Notes under the pieces: model-generated
Seen by the model: only the letters and a program-made list of their open reading frames with translations
Databases searched by the model: none
Told to the model about the DNA's origin: nothing
Shown here: piece after piece, positions 1-6,172 of the stretch
Layout: each line of letters starts with the position of its first letter
How positions within the stretch are numbered: the first letter of the stretch is position 1
Assembly (NCBI GenBank): GCA_015485455.1
Contig: WFTN01000589.1
Span: 1-10,653, forward strand
Source: Planctomycetota bacterium
GTDB taxonomy: Bacteria; Planctomycetota; GCA-002687715; DRQF01
Direction: 5' to 3'
DNA: 10,653 nt
Translations under genes and position numbers: made by a program

Positions 1-900
1 ATGGACACCATTGCGAAGTGGTTGAGAAAAATGATCCAAGTATTGCAATCGCGCTTCTAAGAATTGGGCGGAGGTGAAGAATCCGCGGGTGGCGATCACA
101 TCTCCTCGTTCGACCTCTCGATGCTTCACATCTGCAATGTTGAGGGCCACTCGATGTCCAGCATGGGCTGACTTTGCTGGCTCATGATGGACCTGAATGG
201 CGCGGACCCGGGTAGACAGTCCCTTTGGCAAGATTTCCAGCTCGTCCCCCACATGAACATGCCCCGATAGAGGCACACCCGTGATCACGGTACCGTGACC
301 GCGAATCGAAAAAGACCTTTGGATGGGCATGCGAAAAACGCCGGCCGTATTTCTTTCAGGCAAATCCAGCAGCGCTTTCTTGAGAGCAGCATTCACTTCA
401 GGAATACCCACTCCCGTGGTATTGGAAACACAATAAACCGGAGCGTCTTCCAAAAACGTCCCAAGCAAGAACTCCTCGATGTCTTCCTTCACCAAAAACA
501 GGAGTTCATCGTCCACAGCGTCCGTCTTTGTGATGATGGTCATGCCACGATCGACACCCAGAATTCTCAGAATCTGAAGATGCTCTCGGGTTTGAGGCAT
601 GACACCATCGTCAGCGGCAATCACCATGAGGACGAAATCAATCCCCGTTGCACCTGCAACCATGTTGCGAATGAACTTTTCATGTCCCGGGACATCAATG
701 ATGCCAGCAGTCAGTTTGTCGTTGACCTGGAATTCCGCGTAACCAATATCAATGGTCATGCCTCTTTCCTGCTCTTCCTTCAAACGACTAGGATGGCAAC
801 CGGTCAACCGTTCAATCAAGCTGGACTTACCATGGTCAATGTGTCCTGCCGTCCCGACCACCAGGCTGACAACTGGAGACTCAACATGATCATCTGACAT
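1..900 (-). CDS. selB: Selenocysteine-specific translation elongation factor SelB (N-terminal part, runs off left edge)
   Basis: SelB is the GTPase that brings selenocysteinyl-tRNA to the ribosome at UGA codons marked by a SECIS hairpin. Only the first 300 codons are here; the C-terminal winged-helix, SECIS-binding part lies beyond the edge. The G domain is complete: P-loop GHIDHGKS at residues 19-26, switch-I Thr at 49 in RGMTID, DVPGH at 69-73, and TKTD at 124-127 in place of the common NKxD. The beta-barrel domain 2 starts near residue 188 ([11 protein letters not shown] at 198-208). The phrases [13 protein letters not shown] and [13 protein letters not shown] are typical of SelB rather than EF-Tu, which has a different P-loop context and no Sec role. 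The ATG at 898-900 has AAGGA at 908-912, 7 nt upstream, which fixes the start. It is transcribed away from the aminotransferase gene. Confidence 0.95.
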   Translation of the reverse strand, partial: MSDDHVESPVVSLVVGTAGHIDHGKSSLIERLTGCHPSRLKEEQERGMTIDIGYAEFQVNDKLTAGIIDVPGHEKFIRNMVAGATGIDFVLMVIAADDGVMPQTREHLQILRILGVDRGMTIITKTDAVDDELLFLVKEDIEEFLLGTFLEDAPVYCVSNTTGVGIPEVNAALKKALLDLPERNTAGVFRMPIQRSFSIRGHGTVITGVPLSGHVHVGDELEILPKGLSTRVRAIQVHHEPAKSAHAGHRVALNIADVKHREVERGDVIATRGFFTSAQFLEARLQYLDHFSQPLRNGVH

Positions 901-932
901 TAATCCATCCTTCTTTCGTTGCCCCCTGCATT

Positions 933-1070
933 TCAAGCTGACCACCCTGGCCAACTCACATCCCACCAGAGAAGTCGAAAAATCTCGTCCAAAGAAAAGG
1001 ACTCAGGGCCAAGATCATACCGATTGATGAGCTTCTCGCCCCGTATATTCCAGACATCAAAATAGCCCAT
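933..1070 (-). CDS. Doubtful 45-residue Trp-rich small ORF upstream of selB
   Basis: A short ATG-to-TGA frame on the minus strand ends 32 nt before the selB start and reads in the same direction. The peptide begins MGYFDVWNIRGEK and ends WWDVSWPGWSA, with five tryptophans in 45 residues. A weak Shine-Dalgarno (AAGGG) sits about 10 nt before the ATG. No family is recognised. If real, it could be a leader peptide or small protein co-transcribed with selB. Against it: the opposite strand in the same codon register is also open, with no ATG, GTG or TTG start, and such short frames often arise by chance. Confidence 0.2.
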   Translation of the reverse strand: MGYFDVWNIRGEKLINRYDLGPESFSLDEIFRLLWWDVSWPGWSA

Positions 1071-1180
1071 TCCGGCAAAACCCTTGATCCATAGGGGCTA
1101 ACAAGGGGCTCTGGTGAGATTCCCCTAAATCGGTAAGCTAAGAGGAGCAGTGTTTGAGACGACAATCCCGGCCCAACCCC

Positions 1181-1209
1181 TTGACGATGGGCTGATTTGT
1201 CGGTGAAAA
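1181..1209 (+). promoter_or_regulatory. Weak candidate promoter for the aminotransferase unit
   Basis: TTGACG at 1181-1186 matches the -35 consensus at five of six bases. It is followed after 17 bp by TGAAAA at 1204-1209, a poor -10 with about three of six matches. The position, about 70 bp before the ATG, is reasonable. The -35 box overlaps the loop of the GCCCA/TGGGC hairpin. The weak -10 keeps confidence low. Confidence 0.2.
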
Positions 1210-1276
1210 GGGATGCATTTCGCCCTTCCGAGAAACTGCCAGGGAAGAAACAGGTTTATTGCGAGTTTTCATTCGA

Positions 1277-2482
1277 ATGGACAACTTGAGCGACAATCTC
1301 ATCGCCGGCCCCATGCATGCGGCCATCAAATCCGCCTCCTGGATTCGACAGATGTTTGAAGAAGGAAACCGACTAAGAGAGGAGGTGGGTGCGGAGAATG
1401 TTTTCGACTTCAGCTTAGGTAACCCAAGTGCTCCGCCTCCCAAAGAATTCCAAGACGCCCTGATCCATGCGGCCAAAGAATCAACGCCTCAAGATCATCG
1501 CTACATGACCAATATCGGGCGCTTGGACACTCGCCAGTTCATGGCCGAATCCCTCCAGGATGTTCATGGTCCCGGGTTAAACGCAGACCACGTGATCATG
1601 ACTTGCGGAGCTGCGGGGGGGCTCAATGTCTTCCTAAAATCCGTCCTCAACCCAGAGGACGAAGTCATGCTTCTCAAACCCTACTTTCCGGAATATCTCT
1701 TCTACGTCGGAAATCACGGGGGAAAGACCGTCTTTGTCGACACGGACGAGGACTTTCAACCAGACCTGGAGGCCATCAAAGCCTCACTCAATGAAAAGTC
1801 ACGGGTGCTCATTCTCAACACGCCGAACAATCCTTCTGGTGTTGTCTACTCCAAGACCGTTGTCGACCAAATCGGCAGCATCATCGAAGACCACGCTGAG
1901 AAGATCGGTCGCCCGGTCTACTTGGTCATGGACGAACCCTACCGAAGAATTCGCTATTGCGATGAACAACATCCCAGTGTTTTGCAATCTTGCCGTTTTG
2001 GCATCGTCATCTCGAGTTTTTCCAAAGAACTAGGACTCGCAGGAGAACGCATTGGTTTCTTGGTCTATAGTCCGCAATTGGAAAGCCCTGAAACCTTGGT
2101 CAGTGCCATGAGCGTGGCAACACGAACCTTAGGATTCGTCAACGCTCCAGCTTTCATGCAAAGAGTTCTCTTGGAGTGTGCCACTGCCTGTGTGGATCTA
2201 AGCCAATACAAGCTCCATCGGGATATGCTCTACCAAGCTCTCACGGAATTCGGCTACAAAATGCCTCGACCTGACGGCGCCTTTTTCTTGTTTCCCAAGG
2301 CTCCTGGAGGAGATGATCTGGCTTTCTTAGACGTTCTGAGAAAATTCCATGTGCTTTGTGTCCCGGGCCGGGGATTCGGGACTCCAGGTCACATTCGTAT
2401 TTCCTACGCAGTTCCCACTGAAACAGTTGAAAGAGCCATACCCCTGTTCAAGAAAGCAATCGACGCCCAAAGAAATTCATAG
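1277..2482 (+). CDS. Pyridoxal-phosphate-dependent aminotransferase, class I/II (fold type I)
   Basis: Transfers an amino group between an amino acid and a 2-oxo acid using PLP, in the cytoplasm; the substrate cannot be read from sequence. It closely matches a bacterial aminotransferase family (PRK06836-like) in phrases such as NVFDFSLGNPS, SPNNPSGVVYS (here NTPNNPSGVVYS) and LGFVNAPAFMQRV. Visible sites, numbered from the ATG: phosphate-binding loop GAAGGLN 111-117, Asn185 in NTPNNPSG, Asp219 in MDEPY, Schiff-base Lys250 in SSFSKELGLAGERIG, phosphate Arg258, and carboxylate-binding Arg374 in GHIRISY. All are intact and the 401-residue length is normal. An in-frame TTG at 1259 would add six residues; neither start has a good Shine-Dalgarno, so ATG 1277 was preferred. 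The HAD gene follows after 9 nt, suggesting co-transcription. Confidence 0.95.
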   Translation: MDNLSDNLIAGPMHAAIKSASWIRQMFEEGNRLREEVGAENVFDFSLGNPSAPPPKEFQDALIHAAKESTPQDHRYMTNIGRLDTRQFMAESLQDVHGPGLNADHVIMTCGAAGGLNVFLKSVLNPEDEVMLLKPYFPEYLFYVGNHGGKTVFVDTDEDFQPDLEAIKASLNEKSRVLILNTPNNPSGVVYSKTVVDQIGSIIEDHAEKIGRPVYLVMDEPYRRIRYCDEQHPSVLQSCRFGIVISSFSKELGLAGERIGFLVYSPQLESPETLVSAMSVATRTLGFVNAPAFMQRVLLECATACVDLSQYKLHRDMLYQALTEFGYKMPRPDGAFFLFPKAPGGDDLAFLDVLRKFHVLCVPGRGFGTPGHIRISYAVPTETVERAIPLFKKAIDAQRNS

Positions 2483-2491
2483 AGTTTTCCC

Positions 2492-3187
2492 ATGAAGCAG
2501 CAACATTTGTTCATCGATGCCGATGACACTCTATGGTCCAATGCCGTTCTTTTCGACAACGCTCTGGAAGATTGGCTCAACCTCATGGAAACCCATGGAG
2601 CCAAAAGAAACCAAGCTCACTTGCTATTCACAGAGCTGGAAAGCCGGGGGTTTCGAAGGGGTTGGTATGGCAGTAGACGTCTCGCGATCAACATGAAAGC
2701 CGCTGCCAGAAGACTATTGGGCCAAGACATGGTCAGAGGAGTTCCTCCGCTGATCGACCAAATCGTTACACGGGTTAGCCACCCGGACGTCCTCATCTTC
2801 GATGGTGTTCATGAAACCTTGGAGACCCTCTCCGAACATCACACACTATTCTTGGTCACTATGGGCGAAAAGAGTGAACAACTCGGCAAGATTAAAGGAA
2901 GCGGCTTAGGGAATCATTTTGACGCAATCCACGTCCTCGCTGACAAGACCCGCAGCACTTACACAGAGTTGCTCCGCCTGCACAAATTAGCCCGCAGATC
3001 CACCTGGATGATCGGAAACAGCTTGGTGAAAGACATTCGTCCCGCCAGCGCGGCCGGCCTCAGGACTTGCCACTTAGACCACGGCCACGACTTCAACTTT
3101 GGCCAATCCACCCATGGGATCCAACCGGATTTAGTCATTGAAAACTTCCCCCAGTTAAAGCTTCATTTCGCCGGGGAATCACCTTGA
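2492..3187 (+). CDS. HAD-superfamily hydrolase (predicted phosphatase)
   Basis: A 231-residue soluble haloacid-dehalogenase-fold protein, most likely a phosphatase on a small phosphorylated metabolite. Motif I is DADDT at 9-13, with nucleophile Asp9 and acid/base Asp11. Motif II is Thr123 in LVTMG. Motif III is probably Lys152 in LADKTRSTYTELL. Motif IV is GNSLVKDI at 175-182, with Asn176 replacing the first Asp and Asp181 kept, a common form. Residues 14-100 form the helical cap (type C1). DADDTLW is typical of the COG1011-like group. The start has only a weak Shine-Dalgarno, as expected for translation coupled to the aminotransferase stop 9 nt upstream. The pair may serve one pathway, but the substrate is unknown. 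It ends one base from the stop of the convergent rhomboid gene. Confidence 0.9.
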   Translation: MKQQHLFIDADDTLWSNAVLFDNALEDWLNLMETHGAKRNQAHLLFTELESRGFRRGWYGSRRLAINMKAAARRLLGQDMVRGVPPLIDQIVTRVSHPDVLIFDGVHETLETLSEHHTLFLVTMGEKSEQLGKIKGSGLGNHFDAIHVLADKTRSTYTELLRLHKLARRSTWMIGNSLVKDIRPASAAGLRTCHLDHGHDFNFGQSTHGIQPDLVIENFPQLKLHFAGESP

Positions 3188-3195
3188 TTCACCGG
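3171..3195. terminator. Hairpin spanning both stop codons of convergent genes, candidate bidirectional terminator
   Basis: CCGG (3171-3174), one G·A mismatch (3175/3191), then GAATCA (3176-3181), loop CCT, TGATTC (3185-3190) and CCGG (3192-3195). This gives ten base pairs with a three-base loop. The stem contains the HAD stop TGA (3185-3187) and, on the other strand, the rhomboid stop (3189-3191). No U-run follows on either strand, so it is not a classical intrinsic terminator. Its place exactly at the tail-to-tail junction still suggests a role in ending or stabilising both transcripts. Confidence 0.45.
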
Positions 3196-4256
3196 ATGGG
3201 TTGCAGCCTGGAAGTGTAGCCCAAGTAGTCTTTGTAACCCCGAAGAAAAACTGCAAATTTCTGTTCCGCACCCAAGACTTCGGCATCGATAGACCAGCCA
3301 GACTTTCGGCTCTTCCTTTTCGCCAATTGCCTGAGCTTCGCCTCCAGCCCCACCAAGGAAACGGCGCAATCTTTACCAGATTCTTCATCCAGGTCGTGAA
3401 CTTCCTGAGCCGCTTCCCGCAGCAAACCACTGTCAAGGTCATTTAGGTTGTCATAAACAAGTATGAGGTTGGGGCGAGCGCGATAGAGAACGCGACAGGT
3501 CTTACCGAATTCCCCAAAATAGAAAGCAGCTACGGCGAGAAAACAGACTACTGTGGTGAACACAAGAACCCATGTCGTACTTTTTTGAAGCATCAATCGC
3601 CTCAACATGTTCGGCCTACTTTGATGCCATGCCTGAGCAAAGAGAAGCCCAGTAAAAAGCCCTCCCATGTGTCCACCGTTATCGATATTGCTGCTCGAGA
3701 ATCCGATAGCCACATTGATCATGAGACAAAACATCAATTGCCGATTGATGTGTTCAGCTCCCGGAGTTTTTCTGGACCAATAAAGAAGAAAACCAAGAAT
3801 GCCAAAAAGAGATGTGGAAGCTCCTACGGAACCCGGAACACTCCACATGAACTGCCCTTGGTGACTGTAGTACTTCCAGCCAATACTAAGCAACGATCCT
3901 CCAATCCCGGCGAGAAGATAGAGAGATAGAAAGCGGTGTGCCCCTAGGATTTTTTGGGTGTATGGTCCCAATTGCCAGAGGAAGTAACTGTTCATCAAGA
4001 TGTGAAAAATGCCGCCGTGCAGAAATGTCGCCGTGAGTATCCGATGCCATTGTCCGGCGAGTATGAGGTGAGTCTCACTGCTACCCAAAAGATAGAGAGA
4101 CTCGCCAGAGGGCCCGAATTCACCTTCCCGTACATCGGCGGAATCGGTGATCAAGAGGCTCAGGGCGAAGTACGCCAAATTGATGATGAGAATAACGACG
4201 ACCCAGTTGGGTTCGTTGTATTGCCAATAACGTCGTATCTTTTGAATTTTGTTCAT
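3189..4256 (-). CDS. Rhomboid-family intramembrane serine protease with a C-terminal soluble tail
   Basis: Cleaves transmembrane substrates within the inner membrane. The 355-residue protein shows the family marks: WHR at 70-72 in loop 1, HxxxN as HILMN at 85-89, catalytic Ser147 in GASTSLFG, and catalytic His196 in GGHMGG. Hydrophobic segments lie near 18-37, 74-97, 104-127, 143-161, 172-188, 193-211 and 228-248, fitting a 6+1 topology. About 105 charged residues follow (249-355); this tail matches nothing I recognise. The ATG at 4254-4256 has AGG 6 nt upstream and was chosen over an in-frame GTG at 4278-4280. It lies 39 nt downstream of the PilZ gene on the same strand, so the two probably share a transcript. 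The substrate is unknown. Confidence 0.94.
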   Translation of the reverse strand: MNKIQKIRRYWQYNEPNWVVVILIINLAYFALSLLITDSADVREGEFGPSGESLYLLGSSETHLILAGQWHRILTATFLHGGIFHILMNSYFLWQLGPYTQKILGAHRFLSLYLLAGIGGSLLSIGWKYYSHQGQFMWSVPGSVGASTSLFGILGFLLYWSRKTPGAEHINRQLMFCLMINVAIGFSSSNIDNGGHMGGLFTGLLFAQAWHQSRPNMLRRLMLQKSTTWVLVFTTVVCFLAVAAFYFGEFGKTCRVLYRARPNLILVYDNLNDLDSGLLREAAQEVHDLDEESGKDCAVSLVGLEAKLRQLAKRKSRKSGWSIDAEVLGAEQKFAVFLRGYKDYLGYTSRLQPIR

Positions 4257-4262
4257 AGTTGA

Positions 4263-4279
4263 CCTGACACAGGGTGTCA
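4263..4279 (-). promoter_or_regulatory. Perfect inverted repeat abutting the rhomboid ribosome binding site
   Basis: On the plus strand TGACAC (4265-4270), AGG, GTGTCA (4274-4279). On the minus-strand mRNA this is a six-pair hairpin with a three-base loop. Its last stem base is the first base of the AGG Shine-Dalgarno (4263-4265), six bases before the rhomboid ATG. It could be a translational control hairpin, or an operator-like site within the 39-nt PilZ-rhomboid gap. No regulator is assigned. Confidence 0.35.
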
Positions 4280-4295
4280 CAGGGCCAACAGAACT

Positions 4296-4685
4296 TCAAC
4301 GCATGATGGCGGCAAGATAGCGGAAAAGTTGTTGTTTCGCTGCCCCCTCAATGCCAGTGAATTGGACTCCCGTCGGAAAAGGGCCTTCCGCCCGGTCGGC
4401 GACTGTCCAAGCGACCTTGCACTTCAAATCGAGCGCTGGCTGAGGACTCGCCGCAGAATCCTGTGCTGGCAGCTTAATGACGAAGGAACTTGGCATCGGG
4501 AATTCGATGGGGGCATCAATCCGTGCCCCACCCAAACCGATGTTGCGGACTAGCAAATTCCCCTTCATTTGACCGTCCGCCGATTCGAATTCTCCTCGTA
4601 CATCGCAGGAAAGTCGAAAATGCTTCCGGCGACTCATATCGAGGGCCAATCGTTCTTCAGCTTCAGTTTGCAATGCTTCGGACAT
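4296..4685 (-). CDS. PilZ-domain protein, possible cyclic-di-GMP effector
   Basis: A 129-residue protein made almost wholly of one PilZ domain, the common bacterial receptor for cyclic di-GMP. The N-terminal RxxxR motif is present as RRKHFR at 19-24 (Arg20, Arg24). The second motif, normally [D/N]xSxxG, is NIGLGG at 48-53: Asn48 and Gly53 are kept but Ser is Gly. The beta-barrel continues through VAWTV (91-95) and GVQF (106-109). The altered serine may weaken binding, so ligand binding is likely but not certain. The ATG at 4683-4685 was chosen because GGAG at 4693-4696 lies 7 nt upstream; an in-frame TTG six codons earlier has no such site. The regulator gene lies 161 nt upstream on the same strand, the rhomboid gene 39 nt downstream. 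Confidence 0.87.
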   Translation of the reverse strand: MSEALQTEAEERLALDMSRRKHFRLSCDVRGEFESADGQMKGNLLVRNIGLGGARIDAPIEFPMPSSFVIKLPAQDSAASPQPALDLKCKVAWTVADRAEGPFPTGVQFTGIEGAAKQQLFRYLAAIMR

Positions 4686-4692
4686 CGTTTCA

Positions 4693-4696
4693 CTCC
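4693..4696 (-). promoter_or_regulatory. Ribosome binding site fixing the PilZ start
   Basis: GGAG on the minus strand, 7 nt before ATG 4683-4685. It lies between the in-frame TTG at 4701-4703 and the ATG, so it supports the ATG. Confidence 0.6.
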
Positions 4697-4754
4697 AGGA
4701 CAATCATCAAGGCCACAACCTGAGGTCGGGTTTGTGCGCCGCTATTGTCCTATC

Positions 4755-4774
4755 GGGCTCTCAGCCCTTGAGCC
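4755..4774. repeat. Overlapping alternative hairpins in the gap between the response regulator and PilZ genes
   Basis: GGGCT-CTC-AGCCC (4755-4767) is a five-pair stem with a three-base loop. GGCTC (4756-4760) can instead pair with GAGCC (4770-4774). The two cannot form together. No T-run follows on either strand, so this is not a standard terminator. It sits in the 161-nt gap and could lower readthrough from the regulator into the PilZ gene. Confidence 0.3.
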
Positions 4775-4846
4775 TAAACGATTTATGCCCTGATTCGAAT
4801 AATAATGCCCCCAGATTGGGTGCGAGCGGTAAGAGGTCCGGGAAAG

Positions 4847-5551
4847 CTATGCTTCGATGAGGTGCTCGCGCACGGCAAAACGACAAAGTTCGACGCGATC
4901 ATGGATATCGAGCTTCTTCATGAGGGAGACTTTGTGTTTGTCCACGGTTTTGTAGGCGATGCTCAGAGCAGTCGCGATCCGCTTTACGCTCTCACCTTGG
5001 GCCAACAGCACCAATATTTGCCGCTCTCTTTCGGTCAAAAGCTGCAAACGGGTGACGGGTGGTCTTTCCAAGGAGAGCCCCCCAGCTTCATCCATACGAA
5101 CACGATCCAAAATGGAGGGGGAATAATAGAGCTCTCCAGCCAAGACCTTGCGCACCCCCTGGATGATGGCATCCAGTTCTTCGTTCTTGACTGCGTATCC
5201 TCTGGCACCAACCCGCAAAGCGCTTTCAATGTACTCATCATGTTGGTGGGCCGAAAGAAACATGACGAGGACCTTTGGGTTTCGGTGGCGGATGGCCTGA
5301 GCTGCCTCAAAACAGCCCATTCCGGGAATATCAATATCCATCAGAATCATGTCGGGCTTCAACCGCTGGGCCATCTCGACGGCTTTGGTTCCATCGTCCG
5401 CCCAGCCCACAACGGACAATCCCGGAATATTGATCTCTAAGTTGGGTCTGAGGCAATCGACCATCAGTTTGTGGTCGTCCACCAAGAGGACGCGCACCAC
5501 GGGCGCCCCTGCTTGAGGCAGGGAATCAGATTGATCGGCGCGGTCAGTCAT
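4847..5551 (-). CDS. NarL/FixJ-type response regulator (receiver plus LuxR helix-turn-helix)
   Basis: A two-component DNA-binding regulator, 234 residues. The receiver (about 18-138) has the acidic pair Asp25-Asp26, phospho-acceptor Asp72 in LMDIDIPG, Ser100 in FLSAHQ at the conserved Thr/Ser place, and Lys122 in YAVKNEE. The LuxR-type DNA-binding domain covers about 171-231 (LTERERQILVLLAQGES through KTVDKHKVSLMKKLDIHDR). All phosphorylation residues are present, so it should respond to a histidine kinase; none is in the window. The ATG at 5549-5551 has GGAG five bases upstream; an in-frame TTG at 5576-5578 would add nine residues but has no better site. It is the first gene of a minus-strand group with PilZ and rhomboid, and is divergent from the DUF420-like gene. 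Confidence 0.95.
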   Translation of the reverse strand: MTDRADQSDSLPQAGAPVVRVLLVDDHKLMVDCLRPNLEINIPGLSVVGWADDGTKAVEMAQRLKPDMILMDIDIPGMGCFEAAQAIRHRNPKVLVMFLSAHQHDEYIESALRVGARGYAVKNEELDAIIQGVRKVLAGELYYSPSILDRVRMDEAGGLSLERPPVTRLQLLTERERQILVLLAQGESVKRIATALSIAYKTVDKHKVSLMKKLDIHDRVELCRFAVREHLIEA

Positions 5552-5556
5552 GAAAT

Positions 5557-5560
5557 CTCC
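5557..5560 (-). promoter_or_regulatory. Ribosome binding site fixing the response-regulator start
   Basis: GGAG on the minus strand, five bases before ATG 5549-5551; it decides against the TTG at 5576-5578. Confidence 0.6.
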
Positions 5561-5614
5561 GAACTCCACTGGACTCAATTGTCCCCAAAAAGAGGCGCGG
5601 TTCCTGCACGGTCC

Positions 5615-5643
5615 ATTATGTCCCGATGGCGCAGCTTTGCCAT
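5615..5643 (-). promoter_or_regulatory. Candidate sigma70-like promoter for the response regulator
   Basis: On the minus strand ATGGCA (5638-5643, four of six -35 matches), 17 bp, then CATAAT (5615-5620, five of six -10 matches), about 65 bp before the start codon. The same bases overlap a plus-strand stem ATGGC (5626-5630) / GCCAT (5639-5643) followed by TTCTTTTTTATT. That arrangement could equally be a terminator or attenuator for plus-strand transcripts. Confidence 0.35.
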
Positions 5644-5666
5644 TTCTTTTTTATTCGCATAGGAAA

Positions 5667-5746
5667 TCCTGACTCCTGACTCGTCAGTGGACCAAATTGA
5701 GGCTATAAAGTGGACAGCCCAAACCAAGACTGGGCCATTTGGCCCA
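5667..5746. promoter_or_regulatory. Repeat-rich divergent control region upstream of the DUF420-like gene
   Basis: Three elements lie close together: a tandem repeat TCCTGAC x2 (5667-5680); an overlapping palindrome CTGAC-TC-GTCAG (5676-5687); and a hairpin TGGGCC-ATTT-GGCCCA (5731-5746). A TATAAA at 5704-5709 could be a -10 for the plus-strand gene, but no good -35 precedes it. The palindrome is operator-like. The hairpin would lie in the 5' leader 33 nt before the ATG. Confidence 0.3.
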
Positions 5747-5779
5747 AAGTGCCCAATTTGACCCAGAAAGCACGATTTC

Positions 5780-6172
5780 ATGGAAACATTGTCCATCATC
5801 TCCACGACCTTGGCGACTTTCGCCATGCTGCTCATCGTGGCGGGACTCATTTTCGCGCGCAACAAAAAAAAACATATTCCCCTGATGATGGCCGCATTTG
5901 CCTGCGACATTGCCGGGCTCATTGTCATTGAAGTCGTCGCAAGGATTATTGGGGAGACTTCCCCAGTGGATAGCCTCGCGACCGATCCTGACGTCATGAA
6001 AAGTGTGCACGCGGCTTTCGCCACAGCTTCTCTCATCTGCTACGGCTTCCAGATCAACTCAGGACGAAAAATTGTCGCTGGTGAGAGAACAAGACTGCCC
6101 ACTCACAAATTAGTGGCCAAGATTTTCATTCTGACGCGACTTGGCGCCTATGTCACCATGTTTCTGTTCTAG
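5780..6172 (+). CDS. Small four-helix membrane protein, DUF420-like
   Basis: A 130-residue integral membrane protein with hydrophobic segments near 6-26, 35-57, 72-92 and 112-130 joined by short basic loops. The size, four-helix layout and spaced histidines (His32 in KKKHIPLMMAAF, His77 in KSVHAAFA, His109 in PTHKLVAK) resemble DUF420 proteins, often found near cytochrome oxidase assembly genes, but this is pattern recall and the match is modest. No oxidase gene is near. The histidines may bind metal or heme; that is inference. The upstream region has only a weak Shine-Dalgarno, so the start is moderately certain. It is divergent from the response regulator and convergent with the MORN-repeat gene 45 nt on. 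Confidence 0.75.
   Translation: METLSIISTTLATFAMLLIVAGLIFARNKKKHIPLMMAAFACDIAGLIVIEVVARIIGETSPVDSLATDPDVMKSVHAAFATASLICYGFQINSGRKIVAGERTRLPTHKLVAKIFILTRLGAYVTMFLF

Larger units (their letters stand above)
901..1276. other. Divergent intergenic region between selB and the aminotransferase gene, rich in potential hairpins
   Basis: About 375 bp without a confident gene; it must hold the promoters of both flanking genes. Several GC-rich stems can form. CCCTTG at 1081-1086 pairs with CAAGGG at 1102-1107. As alternatives, TAGGGG at 1092-1097 or AGGGG at 1104-1108 pairs with CCCCTA at 1122-1127. GCCCA at 1171-1175 pairs with TGGGC at 1188-1192, and AAGGG at 1208-1212 with CCCTT at 1223-1227. The mutually exclusive pairings could suit a regulatory leader, but no known riboswitch consensus is recognised. 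I looked for a tRNA-Sec, because selB is adjacent, and found no T-loop or acceptor pairing. Confidence 0.5.

Noticed and set aside
295..897. 200-codon open frame on the plus strand
   Set aside because: It is antisense to the conserved SelB G domain; the minus strand carries all GTPase motifs.
942..1095. Plus-strand frame with protein-like text ending in HSGKTLDP
   Set aside because: It has no start codon of any usual kind, and its look may come from being in codon register with the opposite frame.
956..1165. 69-codon minus-strand open frame upstream of selB
   Set aside because: No ribosome binding site, no recognisable pattern and odd composition. It overlaps the other doubtful frame at 933-1070.
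901..1276. tRNA-Sec (selC) next to selB
   Set aside because: No acceptor stem, T-loop (GTTCGAATC-like) or 90-base fold found on either strand.
5575..5643. 22-codon minus-strand ORF just upstream of the response regulator
   Set aside because: It starts ATG GCA AAG and ends TGA at 5575, but the ribosome binding site is poor and its start lies in the candidate -35 box.
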